A stretch of DNA of 64,000 nucleotides from Calonectria ilicicola (taxonomy: Eukaryota; Ascomycota; Sordariomycetes; Hypocreales; Nectriaceae): contig CP085830.1 of the NCBI GenBank assembly GCA_020809705.1, forward strand, positions 3,596,001 through 3,660,000, written 5' to 3'. Below are positions 42,792 to 53,642 of this stretch, one piece after another. Position 1 is the stretch's first letter; every line of letters starts with the position of its first letter. A program made the position numbers and the translations under genes. The notes below the pieces were generated by a model. The model did not search any database. It was not told where the DNA came from and saw nothing but the letters and a program-made list of their open reading frames with translations.

Positions 42792-43481
42792 TTCTATATG
42801 AAACTGAGATGTAGACCGATCTAGATCTCGTTTGGAATTTTTGTCCCAACATTTGGTGCAATTTTTAACTTTATCATTCTTATAAATATCACAAAATGGA
42901 GTGCAATGTGATCTTAACCAACCCCGCACAGCACTCCACATTGCTGTATGCCCCAAAGCCCCCGCAAAAAGGCATTGGAATGAATGACCTGGATTTGATT
43001 GTGCAAAAATTTGGTTATATCAATTACAGAGTGCGAAGAAATGAAAATATTATATCAAAGTCTTACCATAGGTCGCCAGAAGATTTTTTTTTTCCCCCGT
43101 TGTCAATTTTCATGAAGTAAATGCCAGTGTTATTTTTGCTCAATTGCTTCTACTTTCATACCCCACTTTCAAATAGACTACCACATCATACAACGTTCCC
43201 TCAATATTTTGCCTAGCCATACGACAAAATTAACCCAGAGAGTCGTGTGTCATCCATGTGGAGTTGGTTGATTTGTCGATGGTCTGAGATAAAAACTGGG
43301 CCCAATAACGCGGGTCTTTGGTTTCTCCAACAGGGCTACTGGCATCCATGTGGAGAAGTTATTGACATAACCCTTTGACTATGAAACCAGACACCGCCTC
43401 CCTCTGACCGAACTAAAAAAGTTTGAATTAAAGCTTTGAAGAACAGTTACATACGATATCCGAATTACGAACTTAGTAAAA
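42792..43481. promoter_or_regulatory. Divergent promoter with three CTCCACAT copies
   Basis: It lies between the dehydrogenase and SDR genes. CTCCACAT occurs at 42934-42941 and, reversed, at 43256-43263 and 43348-43355, the last two inside the longer shared word ATCCATGTGGAG. CCCCGC at 42922-42927 and TACCCCAC at 43159-43166 are also present. This is the densest motif region of the cluster. Confidence 0.55.
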
Positions 43482-44509
43482 ATGACCAACTACCTTCTGC
43501 ATGATGGTGAACTGGACAAGCTCCATGGCAAAGTTATCCTAGTCACCGGAGGCGCTACAGGAATTGGTCGCGCCATCGTCAATCTAGCACACCGTAATGC
43601 TTCATATGTATTAACTCTTTAGTCGGAGCTGACTTGACTTTAGATCACGGAGCCAAAGTAGCCACTTGTGATGTCAACGAAGAAATCGGAAGTCAGGTGG
43701 AACAAGAACTGAAAAGGTCTGACTGTCGCTTCACCAACACAATCGATTAGTTGATTAATCATTGAGCAGAGATATCTTGTTTAAGAAATGCGATGTTTCC
43801 AACTGGAATGAACTGGTTGACTTTTTTCAAGCGACTTATGATCACTTCGGTCCCATTGATGCTGTCATCTCCAACGCGGGAATCAATAGGGTCGAGGACC
43901 TCGGCGAAAAAAAGGAGAACGGGGACTCTCCGGAGACGCAATTGCAGGAGCCTGACGTTTCCGTGTTAAAGGTGAATGCGATTGGTACATGGTATGTGAC
44001 GAAATGTGCCACCCATTTCTTTGGTCTACACCCTGAGGTAGCATCGCAGCTCGTGTTATTCGGATCTGTTGCCAGCTTCTTTGATACCCCACCACTGTAC
44101 ACATACTGCGCAAGCAAAGGTGCAGTTTTGGGTCTCATGCGCGCATTGCGAACTCAATTGCCAAAGCAAAACATAACTGTAAACATGATTGCACCTTGGA
44201 TGACTTGTGAGTTATTTATATTTGAAATACCAAAGCTGATAGCTAACCTTTCAATCACCCACAGTCACCGCCATGGTCACCGATCATATCCAAAAGGTGT
44301 GGGGTGACTTGCCAGCGAATCAACCGGTAGATGTTGCGAAAGCAAGCTTACTACCTATTTTGAGACCTCATCTAAATGGCAAATCGTTTCTTGTCAACGG
44401 AAGCAATATTACTGAGGTTGAAGACAAACTGGAAGAAACGCAGCCTGTGTGGCTGGGACCTAAGCTCGATAGGGACATGAGGGAGGGGCAGCGGAGACTT
44501 ATCCCTTAG
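43482..44509 (+). CDS. Short-chain dehydrogenase/reductase
   Basis: Exons 43482-43593, 43644-43716, 43770-44206 and 44265-44509 give 288 residues. Classical SDR landmarks are the cofactor motif TGGATGIG (about residues 22-29), NAGIN, the catalytic Ser in LFGSVASFF and YCASK with the catalytic Tyr and Lys. PWMTFTAMV follows after the last splice. The Asp in CDVNEE at the end of the second beta strand favours NAD over NADP. The protein resembles fungal 15-hydroxyprostaglandin-dehydrogenase-like SDRs acting on secondary alcohols. It has no membrane segment or signal peptide. Its promoter is shared with the beta-hydroxyacid dehydrogenase, so the two are probably co-regulated. Confidence 0.9.
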
Positions 44510-45061
44510 ACTATACATGCAAATATAGGCACATCATCAATTTTGATTGAGTTTACTAAGAATCAAACTTTTCAAAATTTCCATGTTCTTTCCAATTTCA
44601 CTATTTTTGCAGAAAATAATTGACTACTGAATCACATCGTCAGGCTGCGCTGATAACCAAGAATCTAGGTGAACAAAAGACTGAGAGACCTGGGAGTTTA
44701 CAGCTACGTGTACTCTATGGAATAGGTAAAACGTATTGAATGGATGGAAAAAATCCTTTCTATGACCTACAGTCATTCGTGAAAAGCTTTTGAGCCTGAA
44801 GATGACAAGTAGGATTAGGATTGAACTCAGCGTGCAAATAATGGCGACGGATGAATCTTAAATAAAAGTTCATAGAGAATGGTTTCTTCGAGTTAGACAT
44901 AGCTGATGGATACATGAGTTTATTTATTGCATTTCTCTCGTGCTTCACCGAACTCATGATTCAAAATATGTCCGATTCGTTTGGTATCGTCGCTATTTAC
45001 TACTACCGTACCTAACCTTTACTGATATCATCTCTGATTTGAACCCATATATTTTGCTCCA
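44510..45061. other. Convergent spacer
   Basis: It lies between the SDR and P450 3' ends. AT-rich; no gene or repeat was seen. Confidence 0.6.
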
Positions 45062-46918
45062 TTACGGCCTGAAATTCAGATCCTCCAACTTGGCATTCTC
45101 AAAAGCGTGTTTAATGACATTTTCATGTGCCGATGAGCGGCAGATGATATCGCACTCAAAGGGTTCTGGAACGCTGAGGAAGCCAGGCATCATTTTAATG
45201 GTGGGCTCAATCAATGTTCCGTCTGGCTTCGTCTTCTTTTGGATGTTGAAGCCCCACAATGTTCGAGAGATGACAATGAAGAGAGACTTTTCCGCCAGAT
45301 GAACACCAGGGCATGCTCGTCTATTGTACGGAGTTAGTAGGTGTGGTAGACAGATCATTAGTCAAGGCAAAATATGCGATAGATTGGACGTACCTGCCAG
45401 CACCGTATGAAAAGTGATCTCTATCGTATGGATCTTGTGCATTCATATACTCAGCAGCTGAAAGCGGACTATTTTCATAATGTGCAGGATCGAATTTGTC
45501 TGGATCTGGGAAGATGTTCGGATCTCGTTGAATAGCCCTGTGTTGGTGATGAAATGTTATCACGCTGCTACGTTTTGACGAAGACTGAAGACCATACTTA
45601 CCACCAGTTTAGAACAACTACCGAGTCTTTAGGTATAAAGTGGCCCTCATACCAGTCGTCTTCAGTCGATGCGTGATACATGCCAAACTTGTTCACGGGA
45701 CGCCATCGTAGTGTTTCCTTAATCATGGCACGGATGTATGGGAGATCCTTCTCGTCATCCCAATCGGGCAACCTGTTTTTCCCAACGACTTTATCCAGCT
45801 CTTCTTGGCCCTTTTTCATAACCTCAGGGTTCAAAGCCATAGCGAGGATCCAGTTGTTAATTGTAGTGGCCGTTGTCTCCGAACCTGCCTCAACGAGACC
45901 GCCACAGGTATAGGCGGCCAGTAGGTCATCCACGCCATTCTTTTTCGGGTCGTTTAAGTAGAAATCCTTGCAAAAGCAGTCTGGTGCTGTACCTTCGTCG
46001 GTATCCTTTTTCAATTTCTCCCAGAGGTCGAGGTAGATCTTGCTATCATGTGAAAATGCCTTTTGTCCCCAGGACCTCCAGTTTCCAAACATCCATTGTG
46101 GTAACATCGCCAATCCAGGAATCGTTTCTACCGCAAATGCACCTGGTGCCGACATGATAGAAAGGTTCTCCAGAACACTGAAAATCTTGGTGATGAGAGG
46201 ATCTTCAAAGGATGGAATACGGTGGCCATAAGCCACGAGCATAATTACGGAAGTCGAGTAGCGACGATTGATGGTGTAGAACTGATCCGGGTTTTCTAAA
46301 AGATCGTTGAGAACCACTTTTGATTCGAAATCCTGCACAGGGCTGTATCTCCTGGATGCATTTAGGTTCAACAGAGCATGGCTATGCTTTCTTAGGCCTC
46401 TCCATTCTGCACCGTATGCCATGAAAAGCTGGCGTGATTTTCCACTGGCGACATCTTGGGCAAGTGGAAGATGGGGGCGCGAAGAGTAGATTGCCGATTT
46501 CTTGTCCATTAAATCCTTCACGGCCTTTGGGGACGAAAGCCAAATATAGTCAGTGGCACCAATCTTCGTGTAGAAGACATCACCGTGTTGTTGGTGCCAT
46601 CTTCGTACTTGGTGACGCACAAGTTCCGAGTCAGCCAGGTCAAACATGTTGCCAATTATCGGCCAGCCACGGGGACCCGGAGGTAGTTTTCTCCTTCGAG
46701 GATCCTGTAAATATCATATTCAATCAGTATCTTGGTTTTGATACGTTGCTGGATCTCATTCTAACCGTAAAAATGTTCGGCACAAAGTATAGGTAAGTAC
46801 CAACAAGCACCATTATTAAACCCAGGCCGAGTCTTAAGGCAGGACTCTCTAATCGGTGCAGTCCCTCGACCTGTAAGCTCATTAATTTATCTAGATGTTG
46901 ATTTGTAAGTCCCTTCAT
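45062..46918 (-). CDS. Cytochrome P450, copy 1
   Basis: Exons 46766-46918, 45602-46704, 45394-45537 and 45062-45320 (reverse order) give 552 residues. An N-terminal membrane anchor (LRLGLGLIMVLVGTYLYFV) is followed by the Pro-rich hinge KLPPGPRGWPIIGN. The I-helix is CGGLVEAGSETTATT, with the K-helix ExxR in KETLRWRP and the haem loop FSYGAGRRACPGVHLAE with the Cys ligand. The intron before exon 4 falls within the haem loop. It should be an ER-bound monooxygenase. The layout resembles OrdA/CYP64-like fungal P450s, and it shares this with the second copy at 59.6-61.4 kb, so the two are probably paralogues. It is divergent from the FAD monooxygenase gene, with motif-bearing DNA between them. 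Confidence 0.92.
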
Positions 46919-47727
46919 CTTGATTTAGAGACAAAAATAAATTGTAAAGGATGAAAAGAGCAGTTTAATATGCTGAAATTAACAAAGGGTTAGCCAGGAG
47001 GACGGAGAGGCCAATCTTCTACGCCTATATGTGAATACCCACTGTGCACTGATTTAACGCGATCGTGATTATTCAGTAATAGACGAAGAAGGGTCTGGTA
47101 AGGAAAAGATATCTCTTTTGTGTAGAGTGAAATTATTTAGAACGTCCTATACGACAACACTGGCGTGGATGGAGGGAGGGGCCTCTCTCCACATTCACTC
47201 AATATTTTATATGTGGGGTACAAACAAAACAACACCATGGGAGATGGACTGAAGATTCCCACGTCAGCTCACATCTGATCATTTGAAATTGTCGGAAAAT
47301 CAAACTAAATATTGAATATGGCCCCCGTGCATGAATATCGCTTTGAAATTCCCTGAAACGTTGAAGCAATCTCGATCGATTTCCCACAGCTAAACGCAAC
47401 TGCTCCATGTTTCCGTATTACACTTACGCGTCCCTATTTTGCCCCATTATGGTTTCGGCACTATTTTGCATTGCACGAATAATTCGATCGGATGGAATTT
47501 TGGGGGCAGGGGCATGAGGCCACGCGGGGTCTGAACAGGCTGTGGGGAAGGAATCCCTCAGTGCAAATGAGAATAGAGTATGGCTTAATTTAGTCGTTAT
47601 AAAAACACACTGATTATTTCCCCATATCGTGGTTGAAGGTTGACGCTGAGCTCCAGAAAAAGATAATTTTGGTCTTTTATCAACACAAGAATTGCTATCT
47701 TCATTACACTAAAACACGAAAGCCACC
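46919..47727. promoter_or_regulatory. Divergent P450/FAD-monooxygenase promoter
   Basis: This spacer carries CTCCACAT at 47187-47194 within TCTCTCCACAT (the same 11-mer recurs at 53371), ATGTGGGGTA at 47211-47220 and GCGGGGT at 47524-47530. It probably drives both oxygenase genes. Confidence 0.55.
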
Positions 47728-49267
47728 ATGCCAGCTTTACGGGTATGCAAAGTCACACGATATCTGAGAAGAAAAGTCAACTGATGATGAAGATACAGAT
47801 ATTGATTGTCGGCGCCGGCCCTTGCGGGCAACTTCTAGGGTTGCTGCTAGCGAAGCAAAATATCGCAGTCACGATTATCGAACAGGCGTCTGAGTTGGAT
47901 GATAATCCACGAGCCACGCATTATGGCCCCCCTGCAATGAATATCCTCAATATGGCAGGCATTGGTGATGATCTACGATCCAGAGGATTTCTTGTTGACA
48001 CTGTTGCCTGGCGGACCTTAGATGGAACATATCTCGCCGGTATGAACCAGGACTCTCAGAAGGGCCGAGCCGATAGGATGATTGCGTTGCCATTAAATCA
48101 ACTAGGAAAGCTTCTCAGGGAGCATACTTCGGATCTCAAAACGCTGAATTATAAATTCAATCATCGAGTGGATCGGATAGGTCAGGACGAATCGAAAGCT
48201 TGGGTTAGCACCGTGAATTTAGAGACCAAGGAGGAGGTTCATATCGAGGCGGACTACGTCGTAGGATGTGATGGAGCCAATAGTATCATCCGAAGATCAC
48301 TATTTGGCGATCTTGAATTTCCAGGGAAAACCTGGGATGAGCAAATTGTTGCAACAAATGTGGGTAAAATTCTACTCCCATGAGGTTGAAGGTGTAGATT
48401 CAAGAAAGCTCGTGCTGATTTATGCCTCGGTGATACACGCAGGTCTACTACGATTTTGAGAAATTTGGCTACTGCGACTCAAATTTCATCATCGACCCCA
48501 CGCATTGGTACATGGCAGCCAAAATCACCAAAGATGGGATGTGGCGAGTGACATACGGCGAAGTTCCTGGTCTGACTAGGGACGAACTGATTTCCCGGCA
48601 GCCGCAAAAGTACGAAACTATGCTTCCAGGAAATCCAAAGCCAGACCAATACAAGCTGGTCAATATCAGCCCTTATAAGATTCACCAAAGATTAGCGAAA
48701 AGCCTACGGGTAGGGCGCTTCCTCTTAGCAGGTGATTCAGCACATTTATGCAACCCATTGTAAGTTGGATTATTCCATGACTCAATTTCCTACCTGCTCT
48801 TCGTATTGGAGGCGCCAAATTACTAGGAGCTCTCCAGTCATGTCCTTTGATTAACATTTTGCTCTTAGCGGAGGATTAGGACTGACTGGGGGCATTGTGG
48901 ACGTCGGTGGGCTGTATGAGTGCCTTTTGGGTATCCATCAAAACAAGGCAGACGCGACAATCTTGGATATCTACAGTGAAGTTCGTCGCCAAAAGTACTT
49001 GAATATTGTGGATCCGATTTCAACTGCAAACTTTCGCCGGCTGTTTACGAGCGACCCCGCAACAGTCCTGGAGACCGACGAGTTTCTCCAAATGTGCAAG
49101 CGGGCGGGGACTGATCTAGATTTTGCATCAAAAATGGTACAAGTAAGTCCAGGCAGATGAATCTAGATCTCTCTAATATTCTCATGAATGAGCTAATTAT
49201 GAAATAGAGCGCCCACGAATTGAACTACGATTTTACCCAACATTACACTTCTTTACATAGGTCCTAG
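47728..49267 (+). CDS. FAD-dependent monooxygenase (UbiH/PHBH type)
   Basis: Exons 47728-47742, 47799-48359, 48443-48759, 48869-49142 and 49208-49267 give 408 residues. The 15-nt first exon encodes MPALR and splices directly to ILIVGAGPCGQLLGL, restoring the normal start of the FAD-binding fold. The alternative ATG at 47745 lies inside that intron. The family motifs GxGxxG, VVGCDGANSIIR (DG motif) and FLLAGDSAHLCNP followed by FGGLGLTGG (GD motif) are all in order. A final short exon ends NYDFTQHYTS, a typical C terminus of this group. Such enzymes hydroxylate aromatic rings or related substrates with NAD(P)H and O2. It stands divergent to a P450 and convergent with the decarboxylase-like gene. 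Confidence 0.9.
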
Positions 49268-49715
49268 TTAAGATTTAGTTACGTATTTCAAAGCATAAGG
49301 TGGTCGATAGCTCAAGAAAATTAAATATCATACACTTTATTGGATCAATGAAAGAACAGATAAATAGGAAGCCGGTGTGCAGGAAAGTGAATCCTTTGTG
49401 AATCGCCTGTAGTTGAAATCAACATGAAAAATTGAATTGCACTTTTATTTGTGGCTCATCAGGTGAATGGACGAAAAGGCAATGGGAGCAGGTCTTCGTC
49501 AACCGTGTGCACTGTCCAAAGGGAAGCTAGGGTAGATAATTGAAGCCGAGAATATGAATGTTGTTTTAAATTTAGCTCAAACAGCCTGAATACTTGAGGT
49601 GCAATAAGTGGCTTTTCCATTCTTCTCTTGAAACAAACTCAAAAAAAAAATATTACTGAATCTGAAGTCGCAATGATTCAACGCAGCCCCGACATTCCAC
49701 GTAATGATAGGTCAG
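49268..49715. other. Convergent spacer
   Basis: AT-rich sequence between the FAD monooxygenase and decarboxylase-like genes. No gene was seen. Confidence 0.6.
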
Positions 49716-50174
49716 CTATTTGGTGACAGAAACCTCGTCTTTGACCTCCCGCTCCTCCTTAATGGATCGAATGACTTTCTCAGCGATCTTGAAACCCTCA
49801 AGTCCAGCTGGCATACCGCAGTATATGGAGACTTGAAGCAAAGTTTCCCTAATCTCAATCTCGCTCGCACCGTTGTTGATAGCTCCACGGACATGAGTCG
49901 CGAGCTCTGGGCCCCTATTCAAAGCGCATAACATTGCTATATTCAACAAAGATCGCTGCTTGCGTTCCAGGCCAGGCCGAGACCACACAGACCCCCAACA
50001 AGCCTCCGTCACAAGCTCCTGCATCGGGCGGGAAAAGTCTGAGGACCCAGCCGCTAGGGCGGCATCAACGTAAGAGGGGCCGGCAACCTCATAGCGAATT
50101 TTGAGGCCGGTTTCGTAGAGTGTCTTGTGAGCAGCATTCTGCTGCGTTTCGCTTTGTGAATTGCTGGGTTCCAT
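49716..50174 (-). CDS. Carboxymuconolactone decarboxylase-like protein
   Basis: This is a single exon of 152 residues from ATG 50174. The CMD fold signature is visible: MQELVTEACWGSVWSRPGL, KQRSLLNIAMLCALNR, the active-site-type His in ELATHVRGAINNG, and IRETLLQVSIYCGMPAG. There is no CxxC pair, so it is not of the AhpD peroxiredoxin type but close to gamma-carboxymuconolactone decarboxylase of the protocatechuate branch. True decarboxylases act just before enol-lactone hydrolysis. An enol-lactonase-like hydrolase lies 9 kb away. CMD-fold proteins also have other roles in fungal clusters, so the exact reaction is unproven. It is cytosolic, with no targeting signal. Confidence 0.9.
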   Translation of the reverse strand: MEPSNSQSETQQNAAHKTLYETGLKIRYEVAGPSYVDAALAAGSSDFSRPMQELVTEACWGSVWSRPGLERKQRSLLNIAMLCALNRGPELATHVRGAINNGASEIEIRETLLQVSIYCGMPAGLEGFKIAEKVIRSIKEEREVKDEVSVTK

Positions 50175-50679
50175 GGTGTGAAAAGAAGGGAATATAGCGT
50201 TTTACTTGAAACAATGCAATCGTTTGTTGTAGACGAGATGGGTGACAATGTTCTATGTCCCTGATCTCAAAATTTAACACTGTGAGAAAAATTGCTGAAT
50301 TAGTTGGTACCTCGTAATACCTTTGATATACCCATAGGCATGTTCCGCTGTCTGGGTTATGATATACTACCCCGCATGTGTACCTCAATCATACAACATC
50401 TCCTGCACTAGATTGCCCCACGTACTCGTGAGCGACGCGGGGTAAAATTCCAGTGACCTCAATTCGTCGCTTTGCGGGTACTACCTTGTCACAATACGTA
50501 CATCTACATTTTTACGGTTGACATACAAGCGAGTGCTTGTGTGGTGTCGAGGTGGAGGTGGGTGGTACTCGTCTTGTCATATTGTTCATCACTTAGGAAA
50601 ACAATTTCCGCCGTTGGTCTGCCTTAGGTATTGTATCATCTGTCATGCATTGAAGATTGAGGAATACTGTTGGATCTAC
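50175..50679. promoter_or_regulatory. Promoter region of the decarboxylase-like gene
   Basis: It contains TACCCCGC at 50368-50375, GCCCCAC at 50415-50421 and GCGGGGTA at 50437-50444, three C-rich motif copies within 80 bp. Confidence 0.5.
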
Positions 50680-51725
50680 TCATGACTCTCTCGATATCGA
50701 CTTCTCCCAGTCTTCTATGCCTCCAATAAATCTATAAACAACTCTAGAATCCAGATCTCGGCACTCGGGATCCTTACTGGCACCTTTGTAGGCCTCAAGC
50801 CCCGCATCACCAAGCAAAAGCTTAGCATTAACCTTTTCTGCAGCGGCAACGGCGAGACCAAAGTCTTTTGCCATCAATTGTACTTTGAAACCACCCTTGT
50901 ATCCCTTGCTTGAAGGTGCATCGATGCAAATGCCTGGGACAGGATTCCATTTGTCACAAATGGTACTCTGAGCAGTGCTAGTAGCAAAAACACGAGCCAG
51001 CAGTCGGGGGTCCATTCCAGAACGAATCGCAATGTTCATAGCTTCAGAAGTAGCCAGAGAAATGAGCCCAGAGCAATAGTTGTTGCAAAGTTTAGCTGTA
51101 AGGCCCATACCAAGCCCGCCGCACGCGATGATGTTTTTACCCATCAGACCCAGGAGCCCACGCAGAAGCGAATATCGGGGGTCAGATCCATCATCACAAC
51201 AACCAACCATAATGGTTAAAGATGCAGCTTCAGCTCCAAGAGTTCCACCTGACACGGGAGCATCGTAGTATGAAACTTCTGGATGGCGTTTTTTCACCTC
51301 AGCCGCAACATACAAAGCGGTTTCTGTGTCAATGGTAGAGCAATCGACTAGCAGTTGCCTTGACAAGTCAGCACTCAAAATGCCATTTTCAGGGTTCAAG
51401 TAAACGGATCGAACATGAGATCCTTCTGGTAGCATGGTAAAAATAATATCCTATTTTCGAAATTGATGTCATGTGAGAACTCGAGGTCCAACTCTTGACA
51501 TTTTGGGTGCCGGGGCCTGCTTACTGCTTTCTGAGAAACGTCTTTCGGGGACGCACACACTTCAGTCGCCCCAAAGTGCCTTTGCGCAAGGGTTGTCATG
51601 GCATTACTGAAAATGTCATAGATGAAAAGCTTGGAGCCTTCGGGGGTTTTTGAGATTAAATTGGAGGCCATGGGCATGCCCATAGCACCAAGACCAATAA
51701 ATCCCAACTTCAGTGGTTGTTCCAT
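50680..51725 (-). CDS. 3-hydroxyisobutyrate dehydrogenase-like NAD(P) enzyme, copy 2
   Basis: Exons 51525-51725 and 50680-51450 (reverse order) give 323 residues. The motifs are KLGFIGLGAMGMPMA for nucleotide binding, DIIFTMLPEG after the splice, LLVDCSTIDTETA, YDAPVSGGTLGAE for substrate binding and TAKLCNNYCSG with the catalytic Lys. The C terminus SRVVYRFIGGIEDWEKS is the canonical fungal end, which copy 1 has partly lost. Beta-hydroxyacid dehydrogenases oxidise a hydroxyl next to a carboxylate-bearing carbon. There is no N-terminal mitochondrial signal, so it is unlikely to be the valine-pathway housekeeping enzyme. The two copies differ strongly, with different intron counts, so the duplication is old or they were recruited separately. 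Confidence 0.92.
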
Positions 51726-52140
51726 AGCGCTGGCAGTCTTGTATCTCTAAATCAACAAATTCGATGGTTAGATGAGAGAGTCTTGGTTGATGGCTATGTA
51801 AACAAAAATGGCCCAATATTATATATAAATAAACAATTCCCCTATTTGGCTGGTGTGACATCAGTCGCCGACTGCTACCAACTCCACTCCAAGGTATGTG
51901 GGCACGTGGGGTACATCGTCGAGGTGCAACATTTCGATGGTTAACATAACATAACTTTTATCGTTTGCACAAGAGCCAAATATGAAATAGCATTCCACAA
52001 AGATAATATTCCCAAAACATACCTAGAAAGCACAAATCAGAGATATTGAACTGAGTGATGTCATTTTATTGTCATAGATTAAAGAAGCAATTCGATTCAG
52101 TCATTTAGCTAAATACACGGATAAAACATCCGTGAAATGG
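51726..52140. promoter_or_regulatory. Spacer upstream of dehydrogenase copy 2
   Basis: It holds the promoter of copy 2 and the 3' end of the first lactonase-like gene. GTGGGGTA (reverse of TACCCCAC) lies at 51906-51913. Confidence 0.5.
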
Positions 52141-53079
52141 CTAAAGTGTACCGGGAAAGAACGCCGTTGGATGCGATGCTGCCCACTCCCCATCATGAGC
52201 GAATATGACAGTCAAATCAATTCCGCATGCCTCTGAAGCTTGCTTCCATTTTGCAAAGCATTTCAGTGTCTTCGTCGCCATTTCCTTATCCATGTGTATA
52301 CAGCATGACCGTCCCTCTGAATCAATCCACTCTGCAATCGTTTTCTCCCCAGTCAGAAGGCGTCTATCATGGCAGGCATCTCCAACAAAGAGCCCCCATC
52401 TTCGATCTCCAATCCTCGCTAGTAATGCGATATGACCAGTTAGATGGCCAGGGCTATCGACCACGTAGAGAGAACCATCTTCATTGAGTTCAAGCACCTT
52501 AAGGCCACCAGTGCTGCGCCAGCCACCGTCCGATGCCTCACTAGAGGGGAATTCGCGAACTTCTAGATTTTCGAATAGATTGTGTTGGAAATTTGAATGT
52601 GACATGTAGCCATTTAATCCTATTTTGAGATGTGCCAGAGATCCTGCGCCAACAAAGAACGTCGCGCGTTGGTAATCCGACGGTGTGCCAATGTGGTCCC
52701 AATGAACATGGCTGAGAATGACCTCATCAATGGCCTCGGTCTCCAAGCCTCCATCTTTCAAGCTCTGTCGAACGTCGGGTAGGACCTTTATAGGTAGCCG
52801 GTTATTTAAGTGATTCTGTATTTGCGGGGTGTAGGTGCTCGTATCGCGCCGAAGGCCTAAGTCGAACAGAATGCATTTCTTCTCGTCATTCGGCAGATGT
52901 TTTACGATCAGAAAAGAAAGAGAGGGGACCAAAGAGTACTCGGTTTCGGAGATTCCCGACACGAATAATTTCTTGGGTAATGTGAAAGTACCCCCATTTA
53001 ATGCTGAGACGCGCACTTGGCCGCTGGCCGTTGATTCGAGCCTTAACAAGGCGGCTACGCAATCAGCAAGTTCTACCAT
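52141..53079 (-). CDS. Metallo-beta-lactamase-fold hydrolase (lactonase-like), copy 1
   Basis: This is a single exon of 312 residues. The first ATG is 53079; the frame opens three codons earlier from a non-ATG codon. The zinc-binding HVHWDHIG (HxHxDH), then SPGHLTGHIALL, FVGDACHD and AHDGEW, supply all the expected metal ligands. So it should be an active di-zinc hydrolase. The N-terminal VSALNGGTFTLPKKLFV block is typical of fungal N-acyl-homoserine-lactonase-like MBL proteins. Such enzymes open lactones or lactams; one is part of the benzoxazolinone-detoxification loci of Fusarium. There is no signal peptide, so it is cytosolic. A paralogue with introns lies at 57.3-58.5 kb on the other side of the C2H2 regulator. 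Confidence 0.92.
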   Translation of the reverse strand: MVELADCVAALLRLESTASGQVRVSALNGGTFTLPKKLFVSGISETEYSLVPSLSFLIVKHLPNDEKKCILFDLGLRRDTSTYTPQIQNHLNNRLPIKVLPDVRQSLKDGGLETEAIDEVILSHVHWDHIGTPSDYQRATFFVGAGSLAHLKIGLNGYMSHSNFQHNLFENLEVREFPSSEASDGGWRSTGGLKVLELNEDGSLYVVDSPGHLTGHIALLARIGDRRWGLFVGDACHDRRLLTGEKTIAEWIDSEGRSCCIHMDKEMATKTLKCFAKWKQASEACGIDLTVIFAHDGEWAASHPTAFFPGTL

Positions 53080-53642
53080 CGCAAACAAAAAGAGTTTTCT
53101 TCAAAAAAAAAAAAATTACAAGTCATTAATGATATCAAATGTAGATGTCAGACCATCAATTATGTACCAAATGGGTGATGCGGGGAAGAAATTATATCAT
53201 TCTCCACTCATGTCTAATCTTTCAATCCCCAAGTGATCCTGGCGATTTTCCTCACCTCTGGTTCATACATTTACAAACCAAACATAGTTATTTGCTATTC
53301 CAAGACAAATAATGGAAAATTATATAGTGGAGAAATGAGCATTGACTGTGGAGATATAAAATGTCGGGGCTCTCTCCACATAGGTCATGGTCTTCAAATA
53401 TGCCATATTGCTCTAACTAAAGTAATATGTGACAGCGTCAAGCCGAGTTCCCTCACATAACCCCCTATTAAGCATTCGCTATACCAATCAGGCAATTGTG
53501 CCATTGGACACTCCAGGATCTGCTCCGATATGTCTTCTCCATGTTGATAGCATTTCATGCTACTTCTCCAATTCATGTACGCTTTCTCCAGCTTATTTTT
53601 GACACATTAATACTCTTCTCTTCGTTGTCTCCTTCTTTTTTC
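53080..53642. promoter_or_regulatory. Lactonase copy 1 promoter
   Basis: TCTCTCCACAT at 53371-53381 is identical to an 11-mer in the P450/FAD-monooxygenase promoter, and both are preceded by a GGGGC block. The rest is AT-rich. A run of A (53103-53115) lies just upstream of the gene. Confidence 0.55.
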
